Numbered from the stretch's first letter, positions 26,846 through 36,536 are shown. The stretch is DNA of 64,000 bases from Devosia equisanguinis (GCF_900631955.1 NZ_UZWD01000038.1:248001-312000); one strand, 5' to 3'. Translations and numbers: made by a program. Notes: generated from the letters alone by a model not told the origin.

Positions 26846-27867
26846 AGCGAAGCTAGTTTGCGCCGGCGGACGAGCGCGATGAAGAAGGGTGCGCCGATAA
26901 AGGCGGTGACGATGCCGACCTGCACCTCGCCGGGCGGCGCGATCACCCGGCCGAGAATGTCGGCGCCCAGCAGCAGGATCGGCGCCAGCAGCATGGAATA
27001 GGGCAAAATCCAGCGATAGGTGGGACCGGTTATGGCGCGGGCGACATGGGGCACGGTCAAGCCGACAAATGCGATGGGACCAGCAGCCGCGGTGCTGGCT
27101 CCGGCCAGGACCACAGCGGCGAGCGCGGCGACGGCCCGCGACAGGCCGACCTTTTGTCCCAGCGCCCGCGCGACATCTTCGCCCATGGCCAGGCCATCGA
27201 GCATGCGCGCGGAGGCGAGCGCCAGAATGGCGCCGGCAACGAGGAAAGGCGATACCTGCAGCACGATATCCATGCTGCGCCCGGCCAGTGAGCCCACTTG
27301 CCAGAAACGCACTTCGTCCAGGGTGCGGGTACTGGTGAGGAGAATGGCGCTGATGAAGGATTGCATGACGGCGGTGGTGGCGGCGCCGGCCAGAGCCAGC
27401 TTGATGGGGGTGGCGCCTTCGCGGCCGAGCGAAGCGACGGAATAGACCACCAGCATGGCCGCAGCGGCGCCGGCAAAGGCGAACCAGACATAGGCGCTGA
27501 GTTGCGACAGGCCGAACAGGGCGACGCCGACCACGACGAAAAGCGAGGCGCCCGAATGGATGCCGAGAATGGCGGGATCGGCCAGGGGATTACGGGTGGC
27601 GCCCTGCAGCACGGCACCGGCCAGGCCCAGCGCAGCGCCGACCAGCAGCCCGGCCAGGGTGCGCGGCAGGCGCAGATCCCAGATGATGCGATGTTCGGTG
27701 GAATTGGGGTCGAACGCCACGACGGCGTTCCACATGGTCTCAAAGGCGATGGGGCGCGCGCCCACCGTCAGCGAGAGGACGACCAAGGCAAAAAGGGCGG
27801 CGGCAAGCACGCCAAGGCCCAGCATCAGCGGGGCGAGGCGCCTGTGCTGGTGCTGGGCTTCGACCAT
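26842..27867 (-). CDS. Iron-siderophore ABC transporter permease (FecCD family)
   Basis: The 341-residue FecCD-family permease has DLRLPRTLAGLLVGAALGLA, RNPLADPAILGIHSGAS and AFVGLTVPHVARAITG. It forms the BtuC-like channel with the downstream paralog. It sits 3 bases from the binding-protein gene and overlaps the next permease by 4 bases, so the operon is translated as a coupled unit. Confidence 0.93.
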   Translation of the reverse strand: MVEAQHQHRRLAPLMLGLGVLAAALFALVVLSLTVGARPIAFETMWNAVVAFDPNSTEHRIIWDLRLPRTLAGLLVGAALGLAGAVLQGATRNPLADPAILGIHSGASLFVVVGVALFGLSQLSAYVWFAFAGAAAAMLVVYSVASLGREGATPIKLALAGAATTAVMQSFISAILLTSTRTLDEVRFWQVGSLAGRSMDIVLQVSPFLVAGAILALASARMLDGLAMGEDVARALGQKVGLSRAVAALAAVVLAGASTAAAGPIAFVGLTVPHVARAITGPTYRWILPYSMLLAPILLLGADILGRVIAPPGEVQVGIVTAFIGAPFFIALVRRRKLASL

Positions 27868-27870
27868 GGA

Positions 27871-28824
27871 TCAGGGGGCGATTTCTGCGTCAGCGCCATT
27901 GATGGCGGCGGTCAGCTGGTCGAGCGCGCCGGCATAGGCGCGGTAGTTGCGGAGCCAGAAGGCGGGCCATTCAGCGACCTGGCCGGCGGCAACCGCCTTG
28001 ATGGTGGTCCAGGTGGGTTGGGCTTCAGCGGTTGCCATGGTGCTGGGGGAGCGATTGTCGACGAGGACCAGGTCGGGCTGGTATTTGTCGGCGTTTTCCC
28101 AGCTCAGCGTTTCCCAATAGCCGCGACCGTCGGCGACTTCGGGATCGATGAGCTTGAGGCCCCAATTGGCGAAATCCATCAGCTCGGCGGCGCCGGCCGT
28201 GACGGCGACATAGAGCGCGTCGGAGCCCGCCCATACGGCCAGCGCCGTCAGGTCGGGCTTGGCGGCGAGGGCGGATTTGAACGCCGCAAGGGAGGTTTCG
28301 AATGCGGCCTTATCAGCGGCGATCTGCGGCTGGCCGAGATCTGCGCCCAGGCTTTGCGCCAGGGCTTCATAGTCCTCGATCAGCGTCAGGATGGAGTCGC
28401 CCTGCTTGGGGCCGGTAAGCGGCGCCAGCGGAGTGAGGGCATTGACCACATCGTTGCCGCCGCTCCAGGTGGTTTCGAGCGGCCAGAACTCGCCGATGAT
28501 CAGATCGGGCTGCAGCACGGCGGCCTTTTCGATATCGACCTCGCCCCAGGCCTGGCCGATGATCTCAATGCCGGTCAGGTCCAGCCCCTGCAAGGCTTTG
28601 GCGTCGGAAATGACGCTATCGGCATAGATGCCGACGGGGCGAATACCGAGCGGGATCAGACCGGCGGCAGCGTCCTGGCTGGCAATGATGCGGTCGGGCA
28701 CGGCGTCGAGCACGACTTCGACACCGTCACCCCCGACATAGCGCCATTCGGCGTGGGCGGGAACCAGAGCGACCAGAGTGGCCAGTGCGGTGACGGAGAG
28801 GAGCTTGAACATGACAAAAGCCAT
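27871..28824 (-). CDS. Iron-siderophore ABC transporter periplasmic binding protein
   Basis: The 317-residue class III binding protein has a signal peptide (hydrophobic LLSVTALATLVAL, cleavage near AHA-EW), followed by VPDRIIASQDAAAGLIPLG and LQPDLIIGEFW. It delivers a ferric siderophore or related chelate to the FecCD channel. The ATG at 28824 is used; an in-frame ATG at 28812 is equally possible because neither has a strong ribosome site. A TGA-N9-TCA iron box lies 32 bases upstream. Confidence 0.88.
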   Translation of the reverse strand: MAFVMFKLLSVTALATLVALVPAHAEWRYVGGDGVEVVLDAVPDRIIASQDAAAGLIPLGIRPVGIYADSVISDAKALQGLDLTGIEIIGQAWGEVDIEKAAVLQPDLIIGEFWPLETTWSGGNDVVNALTPLAPLTGPKQGDSILTLIEDYEALAQSLGADLGQPQIAADKAAFETSLAAFKSALAAKPDLTALAVWAGSDALYVAVTAGAAELMDFANWGLKLIDPEVADGRGYWETLSWENADKYQPDLVLVDNRSPSTMATAEAQPTWTTIKAVAAGQVAEWPAFWLRNYRAYAGALDQLTAAINGADAEIAP

Positions 28825-28856
28825 CCATTTTTGACGGTTTCCTAACCGCCATAATC

Positions 28857-28871
28857 TGATGGGTCAAGTCA
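28857..28871. promoter_or_regulatory. Iron-responsive operator (RirA-type, TGA-N9-TCA)
   Basis: TGATGGGTCAAGTCA matches the TGA-N9-TCA iron-responsive operator described for RirA in Rhizobiaceae. It is 33-47 bases upstream of the siderophore-binding-protein start, where a repressor would block the promoter. The match is short, but a second copy precedes another siderophore-binding-protein gene at 37.5 kb. Confidence 0.6.
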
Positions 28872-28996
28872 TGTTTTAATTACGCACGCGGCGCGGCTGC
28901 CCTGGATGGTTTGCGGATGGCAATGCGGTGGGCGGAAAGGGATGATTGGGGAGATGCCCCGGCCGAAGTTCGACCGGGACATTTGGTGTACAGGTG

Positions 28997-30232
28997 CTAT
29001 GCCGGCCGGCGGTACTGATAGATGCCGACGTCAATCGAGCCCTCGGCAAAACCCGCCTCGCAATAGCTGAGATAATAGATCCACTTGCGCTTGAAGTGCT
29101 CGTCATAGCCGATGGGGGCAATGACCGGCCAGCGCTCGAGGAAGCGCTCGCGCCAGAGACGCAATGTGCGGGCATAGGAATGGCGGAAAGTCTCAACATT
29201 TTCGAGCACCAGGCCATAGCGCTCGCCGAAATCGTTCATCACCTGCTTGGTCAGCAGCATGCCACCGGGAAAGATGTAGCGCTGGATGAAATCCGGACCG
29301 GAGCGGTAGGCGTCGAACTCCGCCTCGTTGATGGTGATGGCCTGGATCGCAGCGGTGCCACCCGGCTTCAGCCGGTCATGCAGGGTCTGGAAATAACTCG
29401 GCCAATTGTCCTCGCCCACGGCCTCGATCATCTCAATGGAGCCGATATGGTCGAACTGGCCGGTGGTGTGGCGGTAGTCTTCAAACACCAGGGTGGCGTA
29501 TTGGTCGAGGCCCTGACGCTTGAGGCGTTCAAGACCGAATTTCAGCTGCTCGGCAGACAAGGTGATGCCGCGCAGATTGGCCTTGTAGTCACGCGCCACG
29601 GTTTCGGCGAAGCCGCCCCAGCCGCAGCCGATCTCGAGCACGCTGGAGCCCGGCGTGATGCCGGCCATGTCGGCAACGCGGCGATATTTGATGCGCTGGG
29701 CTTCCTCGAGGCTCTGGTCACCCGAGGTGAAGATGGCCGAGGAATAGGTCATGGAGGGGTCGAGCCACTGGCCGTAGAAGTCGTTGCCGAGGTCATAGTG
29801 CTCGGCAATGTTCTTCTTGGAGCCCTCGAGCGTGTTGCGGCGCGACATATGGTAGTGCAGGTCCGACGCGGCGCGGTGGAAGAAGCCCTTATTGGCATTG
29901 TCGAACATGTCGCGGTTCTGCAGGAAAAAGCGGAACAGCGCGGTGAGATCATCAATGTCGATGTCGCCATTCATATAGGCCGATGCGAAGCCGACCGTGC
30001 CGCGCTGCATTGCCTCGGTGATGACCTTGAAATTGTTGAGCCGGAGCGTGGCGTGTTCGCCGCCATTGCCCTGGCCGATGGTCCTGGTGTGACCATTGGG
30101 AAAAATAACTGTCACCGAGCCATATTTCGGACTTCCGATCAGCCGGAAGCCAATCGAGTCCACGAGCCAGGACACGAAGTGGGTCCAGGCCGATGCGCCG
30201 GTTTCAGAGTGATCTACCGCCGTCTTGGTCAT
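28997..30232 (-). CDS. cfa: Cyclopropane-fatty-acyl-phospholipid synthase
   Basis: The 411-residue SAM-dependent enzyme methylenates unsaturated phospholipid acyl chains. Features are the N-terminal lipid-binding region (GFASAYMNGDIDIDDL), EHYDLGNDFYGQWLD, the SAM motif VLEIGCGWGGFAETVA at about residues 198-213, and HSYARTLRLWRERF near the C-terminus. Length fits alphaproteobacterial Cfa. It is a single gene, with a 236-base gap before recJ in which I see no gene. Confidence 0.94.
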   Translation of the reverse strand: MTKTAVDHSETGASAWTHFVSWLVDSIGFRLIGSPKYGSVTVIFPNGHTRTIGQGNGGEHATLRLNNFKVITEAMQRGTVGFASAYMNGDIDIDDLTALFRFFLQNRDMFDNANKGFFHRAASDLHYHMSRRNTLEGSKKNIAEHYDLGNDFYGQWLDPSMTYSSAIFTSGDQSLEEAQRIKYRRVADMAGITPGSSVLEIGCGWGGFAETVARDYKANLRGITLSAEQLKFGLERLKRQGLDQYATLVFEDYRHTTGQFDHIGSIEMIEAVGEDNWPSYFQTLHDRLKPGGTAAIQAITINEAEFDAYRSGPDFIQRYIFPGGMLLTKQVMNDFGERYGLVLENVETFRHSYARTLRLWRERFLERWPVIAPIGYDEHFKRKWIYYLSYCEAGFAEGSIDVGIYQYRRPA

Positions 30233-30468
30233 TAGCCGCGTCGTCCAACTATAGCGTTCAGTCGGCGACGAAGTGCATCCATCGCCAAGGGTTCAGCGTC
30301 GACGGCGTCGTTAGGAGATGGGCGACACACCCTTCCCGATGACGCCATGGGTCCAGTTTAGCTGTGATGCACCCAGATGCAAGCGGCACATCGAGCTATC
30401 CAAACCGCGCGGGACCCGGTTCAACCACTCTATACGGTCGAACCGGCCGTTTGGATCCATCGGTGTGG

Positions 30469-32259
30469 TCAGCGTTCGGGGCGAGCGATGTCGATGAGGC
30501 GGAATTGCACCTGCTCGCGGCCCTGATAATGGTCCAGGGACAGGCTGCCGGCAAAGTGCAGCGGCTGATCGCTGTCGCGCATCAGCACGTCGCCGAGGGG
30601 CGTGCCGGCGGCGCGGAAGGCGATGGCCTTGAGGCGGGCGCCGTCGTCGGAGGTCAGGGTGAAGCTGACATGGCCGCCCTTGCCGACGATCTGCGGAAAG
30701 CGGGCGCGATGGGCCGGGAAGACGAAAACCGGCGAGGGATTTCCGGCTCCGAAGGGACCGGCTTTTTCGATGGCGCGCAGCAGATCAAGCGAGGCACCGC
30801 GCGCCGTGAGCGCGGCATCGACCTTGAGGGCAGAGGCAGCGCGGGCCACGGAGACGCTGGCGGCCAGCCGTTCGGCGAGGAAAGCGCGCAAGGGGCCGAT
30901 ATCACCGGGACGCAGCGAGACGCCCGCCGCCATGGCATGGCCACCGCCCTTGGGTATGAGGCCGGTTTCGACGGCCGCGATGACGGCGCTGCCGAGATCG
31001 ACACCGGGGACCGAGCGGCCAGAGCCGGTTCCGGTGCCGTCGGGATGCAGCGCGATGGCGAAGCTGGGACGCTCGAACCGCTCCTTCAGGCGCGCGGCAA
31101 TGAGGCCGACAACGCCGGGATGCCAGTCGGCGGAGGCGAGAATCAGCACCGGAGGCCCCTCCCCCGCACCGATCTCGGCTTCGGCGGTGGCGCAGGCCTG
31201 CTCGACCGCCTCGACCTCGATGCGCTGCCGCTCGGTATTGAGATCGTCCAGCCGTTCTGCGACCGCCATGGCTTCGAGTTCGTCATCCAGCGCCAGAAGC
31301 CGGGTGCCGAGCGCGGCGTCGCCGATGCGGCCGCCGGCATTGATGCGCGGGCCGATGAGGAAGCCCAAATGGTAGGGATTGATCGGACCGCTGATGCGCG
31401 CGGCGAGACCGAGTGCGGCAAGGCCCGGCCGTTCGCCGCGCCGCGCCACTTCCAGCCCGCGCAGCACGAAGGCGCGATTGAGGCCCACCAGCGGCACCAC
31501 ATCGCAGACCGTGGCCAGGGCCACGAGGTCGAGCAGTTTCAGGAGGTCGGGCAGACCGGTAACACCACGGTTGCGCAAGGCGCGATTAACGGCAACGAGC
31601 ACCATGAAGGTGACGCCAGCGGCGCAGAGATAGCCGAGGCCGGAAATATCGTCGGGGCGGTTCGGATTGACCAGGGCATTGGCCTGGGGCAGCTCATGAT
31701 CGGACAGATGGTGATCGATTACCAGCACATCGGCGCCGCGGCCACGGGCATGGGCGATCGGCTGGTCGCTGGTGGTGCCGCAGTCCAGCGTCACGATCAG
31801 GCTGGCGCCAGCGTCGATCAGCTTGTCCATGGCGCCGCTATTGGGGCCATAGCCTTCGAAGATGCGGTCGGGAATGTGCACCTGCGGATCGAGGCCGAAA
31901 TGGCGCAGGAAGCGCAGCATCAGCGCGCAGGAACAGGCGCCATCGACGTCGTAATCACCGAACAGCGCGACCTTTTCCTTTGCCACGATGGCCTCGGCCA
32001 GCCGTTCGGCCAGGGCGTCCATATCTGCCAGGGTCGAGGGATCGGGCATCAGGGCCCGGATGGTGGGGTCGAGATAGGAGGCCGCGTCCTCGAGGCCGAC
32101 ATCGCGGCCCGCCAGGATGCGGCCGAGAATATCGGACACGCCGCTGCGCTGGCTGATCGCCGTCGCCATGCGCGCCGCCGCACTGTCCAGACGATCCACC
32201 CAGGCCCGTCCCGTGACAGACCGTGAGACGTCGAGAAATGGGCGCGGCGTTTCGGGCAT
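30469..32259 (-). CDS. recJ: Single-stranded-DNA-specific exonuclease RecJ
   Basis: The 596-residue 5'-3' exonuclease for recombination and mismatch repair has the DHH-family motifs FGDYDVDGACS, LDCGTTS and VIDHHLSD, then DHHA1 with GSGRSVPGVDL and GGGHAMAAG, and a C-terminal OB-like RecJ domain. Length is standard. In Hyphomicrobiales it typically lies near glpX and hom, as here. Its large antisense open frame is a GC-skew artefact. Confidence 0.95.
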   Translation of the reverse strand: MPETPRPFLDVSRSVTGRAWVDRLDSAAARMATAISQRSGVSDILGRILAGRDVGLEDAASYLDPTIRALMPDPSTLADMDALAERLAEAIVAKEKVALFGDYDVDGACSCALMLRFLRHFGLDPQVHIPDRIFEGYGPNSGAMDKLIDAGASLIVTLDCGTTSDQPIAHARGRGADVLVIDHHLSDHELPQANALVNPNRPDDISGLGYLCAAGVTFMVLVAVNRALRNRGVTGLPDLLKLLDLVALATVCDVVPLVGLNRAFVLRGLEVARRGERPGLAALGLAARISGPINPYHLGFLIGPRINAGGRIGDAALGTRLLALDDELEAMAVAERLDDLNTERQRIEVEAVEQACATAEAEIGAGEGPPVLILASADWHPGVVGLIAARLKERFERPSFAIALHPDGTGTGSGRSVPGVDLGSAVIAAVETGLIPKGGGHAMAAGVSLRPGDIGPLRAFLAERLAASVSVARAASALKVDAALTARGASLDLLRAIEKAGPFGAGNPSPVFVFPAHRARFPQIVGKGGHVSFTLTSDDGARLKAIAFRAAGTPLGDVLMRDSDQPLHFAGSLSLDHYQGREQVQFRLIDIARPER

Positions 32260-32422
32260 GGCGATGGGTTAGGCGATTTTGATCGGGGTGGGAAGGGGTT
32301 GCACGACGACAGGGGCAGCACGGGCCCGTCGTCCGGTGCGGCCCGCCACCCCGGATCGCGTTATCGAGGCTCTTCTCCTGAAAGGGGAAGAGCGAGACGA
32401 TTCAGGTGCTGATAGGCCGGCC

Positions 32423-32797
32423 TTACTTCGGCGCCGGGGTTCGGGCGCAGAGTTTGTTGCCATCGGGATCGCGCAGATAGGCGACGAAAACACCATTGGG
32501 GCGCAGATTGGGTGGGGTTTCGGCGGAGGTGCCGCCGTTTTCGGTGCCGGCAGTGTGCCAGGCGCGGACTTGGTCGGCGGATTCGGCGAAAATGCCGATC
32601 GTGCCGCCATTGGCAGCGGTAGCCGGCTGGCCGTTGATCGGCGTCGTGATCATGAGGCGGCTGCCGTCGCGGGCATAGACCAGCCGGCCGCCAGCATCGA
32701 TTTCGCCGGCTTTGCCGCCAAGGGCAATGAAGGTTGCGTCGTAAAATGCCTTAGATCGCGTGAGGTCGTTGCTGCCGATCATGACGTGGGAGAACAT
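32423..32797 (-). CDS. VOC (glyoxalase/bleomycin resistance) family protein
   Basis: The 124-residue protein has the VOC fold: MFSHVMIGSNDLTRSKAFYDA at the start (written here in part as the beta-alpha motif), GTIGIFAESADQVRAWH in the middle, and VAYLRDPDGNKLC at the C-terminus. It is a small metalloenzyme-like protein of unknown substrate. It separates recJ from glpX, where many relatives have the two genes adjacent, so it may be an insertion. Confidence 0.85.
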   Translation of the reverse strand: MFSHVMIGSNDLTRSKAFYDATFIALGGKAGEIDAGGRLVYARDGSRLMITTPINGQPATAANGGTIGIFAESADQVRAWHTAGTENGGTSAETPPNLRPNGVFVAYLRDPDGNKLCARTPAPK

Positions 32798-32844
32798 GGT
32801 TCAACTCCGGAAAGTTTGCAGAGGCGAAGCGTTTGGGAACAAGC

Positions 32845-33831
32845 CTATCGCGCGTGGCGAGCCCTGATCCAGCGGGTGGTCTGGCTCCAGGAGCGCATGA
32901 CGACCGTGCTGGTGTCGACAGTGCTGCGGCGCAGTTTTACACCATCGACCAGGGAGCCATCGGTGATGCCGGTGGCCGAAAAGAGTACGTCGCCGGAAGC
33001 AAGGTCCGTGACCTGATAGATGCGGTGCGGGTCCTCGATACCCATTTCCTTGGCGCGGAGGCGCTTGTCGGGCGTGTCGAGGATGAGCTTGCCCTGCATG
33101 TGGCCGCCAATACAGCGCAGGGCAGCGGCGGCGAGCACGCCTTCGGGGGCACCGCCGGAGCCGAGATAGATATCGATGCCGGTATCCTCTGTGTTCACCG
33201 CGTGAATGACGCCGGCGATGTCGCCATCGCTGAGTAGTTTCACCGAAACACCAGCCACGCGCAGCTCTTCAATGAGGCCAGCATGGCGCGGACGATCGAG
33301 CACCACGGCGGTGATTTCGGAAACGGGCACGCCCTTGGCCTTGGCCAGCGAGGTGACGTTTTCGGTCGCCGACCATTCGACATGGACGGTATCGGGCGCG
33401 TAGCCGGCGCCGATGGCGATCTTGTGCATATAGACGTTGCGGGCGACATTCAGCAGGCCGCCGCGTTCGGCCATGGCCAGCACGACGAGAGAATCGGGCT
33501 GGTTCTTGGCGCAGAGGGTGACGCCTTCCAGGGGATCGACGGCGATATCGACCGCGGGCCCGTCGCCCTCGCCCACCGGCTGGCCGACATAAAGATCGTC
33601 GCACTCATATTGCTCGCCCTCGCCGATGACGATGCGGCCGCTGATGGCGACGCGATCGAGCTCGGCTTTCATGGCGGCGACGGCAGCGTCGTCGGCAGCG
33701 CGCTCATTGCCCTTGCCGCGCCATTCGGCGGCGGCAATGGCGGCGCGCTCGGTCACGCGCACCATTTCCAGGGTGAGCGTGCGATGCAGATTGGCCGGGT
33801 TCTTGCGGTCTTCGACCTTGCTGAGCTTCAT
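32845..33831 (-). CDS. glpX: Class II fructose-1,6-bisphosphatase
   Basis: The 328-residue enzyme hydrolyses fructose 1,6-bisphosphate in gluconeogenesis. Metal-site residues of the family are visible: Asp in RAADDAAV, Glu in GEGE, Asp and Glu in VDPLEGVT and Glu in GGAPEGVL. Motif VDPLEGVT replaces the more common DPLEGTT, and EQYECDDLYVGQ replaces ERDEAPMLYIG, so the loop is somewhat divergent. The gene lies 37 bases from hom, probably in one operon. Confidence 0.93.
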   Translation of the reverse strand: MKLSKVEDRKNPANLHRTLTLEMVRVTERAAIAAAEWRGKGNERAADDAAVAAMKAELDRVAISGRIVIGEGEQYECDDLYVGQPVGEGDGPAVDIAVDPLEGVTLCAKNQPDSLVVLAMAERGGLLNVARNVYMHKIAIGAGYAPDTVHVEWSATENVTSLAKAKGVPVSEITAVVLDRPRHAGLIEELRVAGVSVKLLSDGDIAGVIHAVNTEDTGIDIYLGSGGAPEGVLAAAALRCIGGHMQGKLILDTPDKRLRAKEMGIEDPHRIYQVTDLASGDVLFSATGITDGSLVDGVKLRRSTVDTSTVVMRSWSQTTRWIRARHAR

Positions 33832-33868
33832 TTTGCCTCCCGGCAGCGGGCCCCGGCCCGCGCCGGAC

Positions 33869-35377
33869 TCAGAGCTTTTCGATACGGATCAATTGCGGTT
33901 CGCCGACAATGAACCCGTCCGCCGCAATCTCCGCAAGCGCTTCGCGCACGGATGATTCCAAAGTCTGTTGAGTAATCATCACAACAGTGCGCGTCGGGGA
34001 GCCATCGACGGCCACTGCCTTAGCGCTTAAATCGGAACGCTGGATGACGGAATCGATGGAGATCGACTTTTCCCCCATGCGCGTGGCGATGGCGGCCAGG
34101 GCGCCAGGGACGTCCTTGGCGCTGAGACGGATGTAGAAGCCGCCCGGATGGGCCCGCATCGGCGCCTCGTGATAGGGCATCAGTTCGGCGCTGGGCACGC
34201 CCAAAGGCGGCACGCGGGTGCCGCGGGCGATATCGAGAATATCGGAGAGCACCGAGGAGGCGGTGGGCGGACCACCGGCGCCGGGGCCGGCCAGCAGCAG
34301 CTCATGCACATGGTCGGTTTCCAGCGCCACGGCGTTCATGACCCCATCGACGCCGGCAATGGCCGAGCCCTTGGGCACGAAGGTGGGGTGAACACGCTGC
34401 TCGATGCCGTTTTCGGTGCGTTCGGCAATGCCCAGGAGCTTGATCTTGTAGCCGAGATCGGCGGCCACCTGGATGTCATGCTGGGTGATGCGCGAAATGC
34501 CCTCGATGCGCATGCGATCGGGCGCGATTTCGTAGCCGAAGCACAGCGTGGCCAGGATGGAGAGCTTGTGGGCGGTATCAAAGCCCTCGACGTCGAAGGT
34601 CGGGTCGGCCTCGGCATAGCCGAGGGCCTGCGCGTCCTTGAGGCAATCGGCAAAAGAGATGCCTTCATTGCCCATGCGGGTGAGGATGTAGTTGCAGGTG
34701 CCGTTCATGATGCCGAACACCTTGGCGATGCGGGCTGAGCCCAGGCCTTCGCGCAGGGTCTTGATGACCGGAATGCCGCCGGCGACGGCCGCTTCGAAAC
34801 CGAGCTGCGCGCCGGCTTCCTCGGCCATCTTGGCGAGGATGACACCGTGCTTGGCCAGCAGCGCCTTGTTGGCGGTGACCACCGGGCGGCCAATTTCGAG
34901 CGCCGCCTTGACGGCTGCAAAGGCGGGGCCGTCTTCGCCGCCGATCAGCTCGACGAAAAGGTCGATCCCGTCCCATTTGGCGAGGGCGACCGGATCGTCG
35001 AACCATTCGAGCCCGGAAATATCAATGCCGCGGTCGCGGGAACGCGAGCGCGCGGCAACGGCGACGACCTGCAATTGACGGCCAAGTTTTCGCGTCAGCT
35101 CGGCGCCGTCCTTCTGCAGGATGCGCACCAAAGTGGCGCCGACATTGCCCAGCCCGGCCACGCCAATGCGCAGCGGCGCCTGACCATCGGCATCGCCGAA
35201 TTCGGCCATGGCCTTGAGGATACGCGCCCGGGTTTCGGATCGCGGCTCCCGCCCGTCCCGCAGATCGAAGACGAAGAGCGGATCGCCCGCCACGATTCGA
35301 CCAAACCGGGTGGGTGTCCACCCCCGGGCGGAAATGAAGGTTTCAACAGATTGGCGGAAAGACTGGATATCGCTCAT
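33869..35377 (-). CDS. hom: Homoserine dehydrogenase with extra N-terminal DNA-binding-like domain
   Basis: From the ATG at 35377 the product is 502 residues, about 60 longer than usual. Residues 66-500 are a standard Hom: RIGVAGLGNVGATL (NAD site), VTANKALLAKHG, MNGTCNYILTRM and EADPTFDVEGFDTAHKL, with a C-terminal ACT domain. Residues 1-57 (core RFGRIVAGDPLFVFDLRDGR) look like a small alphaproteobacterial domain that otherwise occurs alone. An internal ATG at 35209 would give a normal-length Hom but has poor ribosome-site spacing. It makes homoserine for Thr/Met synthesis and is probably feedback-controlled through ACT. Confidence 0.9.
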   Translation of the reverse strand: MSDIQSFRQSVETFISARGWTPTRFGRIVAGDPLFVFDLRDGREPRSETRARILKAMAEFGDADGQAPLRIGVAGLGNVGATLVRILQKDGAELTRKLGRQLQVVAVAARSRSRDRGIDISGLEWFDDPVALAKWDGIDLFVELIGGEDGPAFAAVKAALEIGRPVVTANKALLAKHGVILAKMAEEAGAQLGFEAAVAGGIPVIKTLREGLGSARIAKVFGIMNGTCNYILTRMGNEGISFADCLKDAQALGYAEADPTFDVEGFDTAHKLSILATLCFGYEIAPDRMRIEGISRITQHDIQVAADLGYKIKLLGIAERTENGIEQRVHPTFVPKGSAIAGVDGVMNAVALETDHVHELLLAGPGAGGPPTASSVLSDILDIARGTRVPPLGVPSAELMPYHEAPMRAHPGGFYIRLSAKDVPGALAAIATRMGEKSISIDSVIQRSDLSAKAVAVDGSPTRTVVMITQQTLESSVREALAEIAADGFIVGEPQLIRIEKL

Positions 35378-35463
35378 AATGGCCGCCATGTGCATAGGAA
35401 AGTGCCTAGCCGTCAATAGGAGTTTTGCCTGCGGCCGAAGCCGCAGGACAATAGCGCACAGGA

Positions 35464-36435
35464 TTAGCGCCGCGCGGCTTCGGCAGCCCCGGCAATCAGC
35501 TCGATATAGCGGGGATATCCCCATTTTAGCGACAGCGCGGAGGGCGGCGACATGGACGAGATCAGATCCGGGCCGATGACATGGGCGACGGCGCCTTTTT
35601 CGACAGGCGGCGCCAAGGCGATGACCGGATTGTCAAAGAAGGCCGCATCTGCTTCGGGCGTATCGAAATAGGAAATGATGATGTCGGCGCCGATCTGGTC
35701 AAAATTCTCGTAGCTCACCGAGAAATAGAACTCGCTGCCTTCGGCGCGGTCGATGACGCTCTGGGGCGTGGACAGGCCGGCATCGACGAGGAACTTTGTG
35801 CGAGCATCGAGGGGGGCATAGACGGCGACCTGGCCATTATAGTCCATGATACTGGCAAAGCTGATGACTGCGACTTCCGGATATTTCGCGGTTTCCTCGC
35901 CGATGAAGGTGGTGAGGTCGGCGACCAGGGCCTCGGCTTCGGCCTTTTTGCCCATGGCCTCGCCGGTAATGGTGATGGTGTCCTGCCAGGTGGTGGCCCA
36001 GGGCCCTTCCGGATAGGCGACGACCGGAGCGATGCCGCTCAGCACATTGTATTCGTCTTCGGTGAGGCCTGAATAGACGGCGACGATCAGATCGGGCTTG
36101 AGGGCGGCGATGGCTTCGACCGGCGGCTCGGCGGCATTGGGGAGAATAGTCGGATAGTCGGCGCCCAGAGCTTCGACGCCCTCGCGGGTCCACGTCAGGA
36201 CGCCCTCGGCATCGGCGCCATAGCTGAAGAAGGGTACGCCAACCGGCACTTCGCCCAGAGCGATGACCGCATCCTGCGCACCCCAGCCCCAGGTGACGAT
36301 GCGCTGCGGCTTGGCGGGAATGGTGGTTTCGCCGAAGGCGTGGGTGATGGTGACCGGGAAATCCTGGGCCTGGGCGGCGTGAGCGATAACCGCACTGGCC
36401 AAAACCACGGCGAGGCGGAAAACCTGCTTGATCAT
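35464..36435 (-). CDS. Iron-siderophore periplasmic binding protein, orphan (second of tandem pair)
   Basis: The 323-residue class III binding protein has a signal peptide ending near AQA-QD, then RIVTWGWGAQDAVIALG, AALKPDLIVAVYSGLT and FYFSVSYENFDQIGADIIIS. It is clearly a paralog of the neighbouring gene (same VTWGW-AQD and SYENFD motifs) and lies 101 bases downstream of it. No permease or ATPase is beside the pair. It may feed the FecCD channel at 25-28 kb or another system elsewhere. Confidence 0.88.
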   Translation of the reverse strand: MIKQVFRLAVVLASAVIAHAAQAQDFPVTITHAFGETTIPAKPQRIVTWGWGAQDAVIALGEVPVGVPFFSYGADAEGVLTWTREGVEALGADYPTILPNAAEPPVEAIAALKPDLIVAVYSGLTEDEYNVLSGIAPVVAYPEGPWATTWQDTITITGEAMGKKAEAEALVADLTTFIGEETAKYPEVAVISFASIMDYNGQVAVYAPLDARTKFLVDAGLSTPQSVIDRAEGSEFYFSVSYENFDQIGADIIISYFDTPEADAAFFDNPVIALAPPVEKGAVAHVIGPDLISSMSPPSALSLKWGYPRYIELIAGAAEAARR

Positions 36436-36536
36436 CTTGGGAACACTCCTGTTGCGACGGTCTCGCCGTCCGGGGTCGGCCGCCCTGCCCTCCTGCGCCT
36501 GTGCAGAGGCGGATCGGGTGGCCGGTGGATTGCGGG

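Noticed and set aside
28946..30235. 429-codon open frame opposite cfa
   Set aside because: Antisense shadow; no ribosome site or recognisable domain.
30364..32226. 620-codon open frame opposite recJ
   Set aside because: Antisense artefact of high GC content; recJ motifs on the other strand are complete.
35377..35524. Extending hom to the upstream start at 35524
   Set aside because: It would overlap the neighbouring binding-protein gene, and the extra residues show no conservation or ribosome site.
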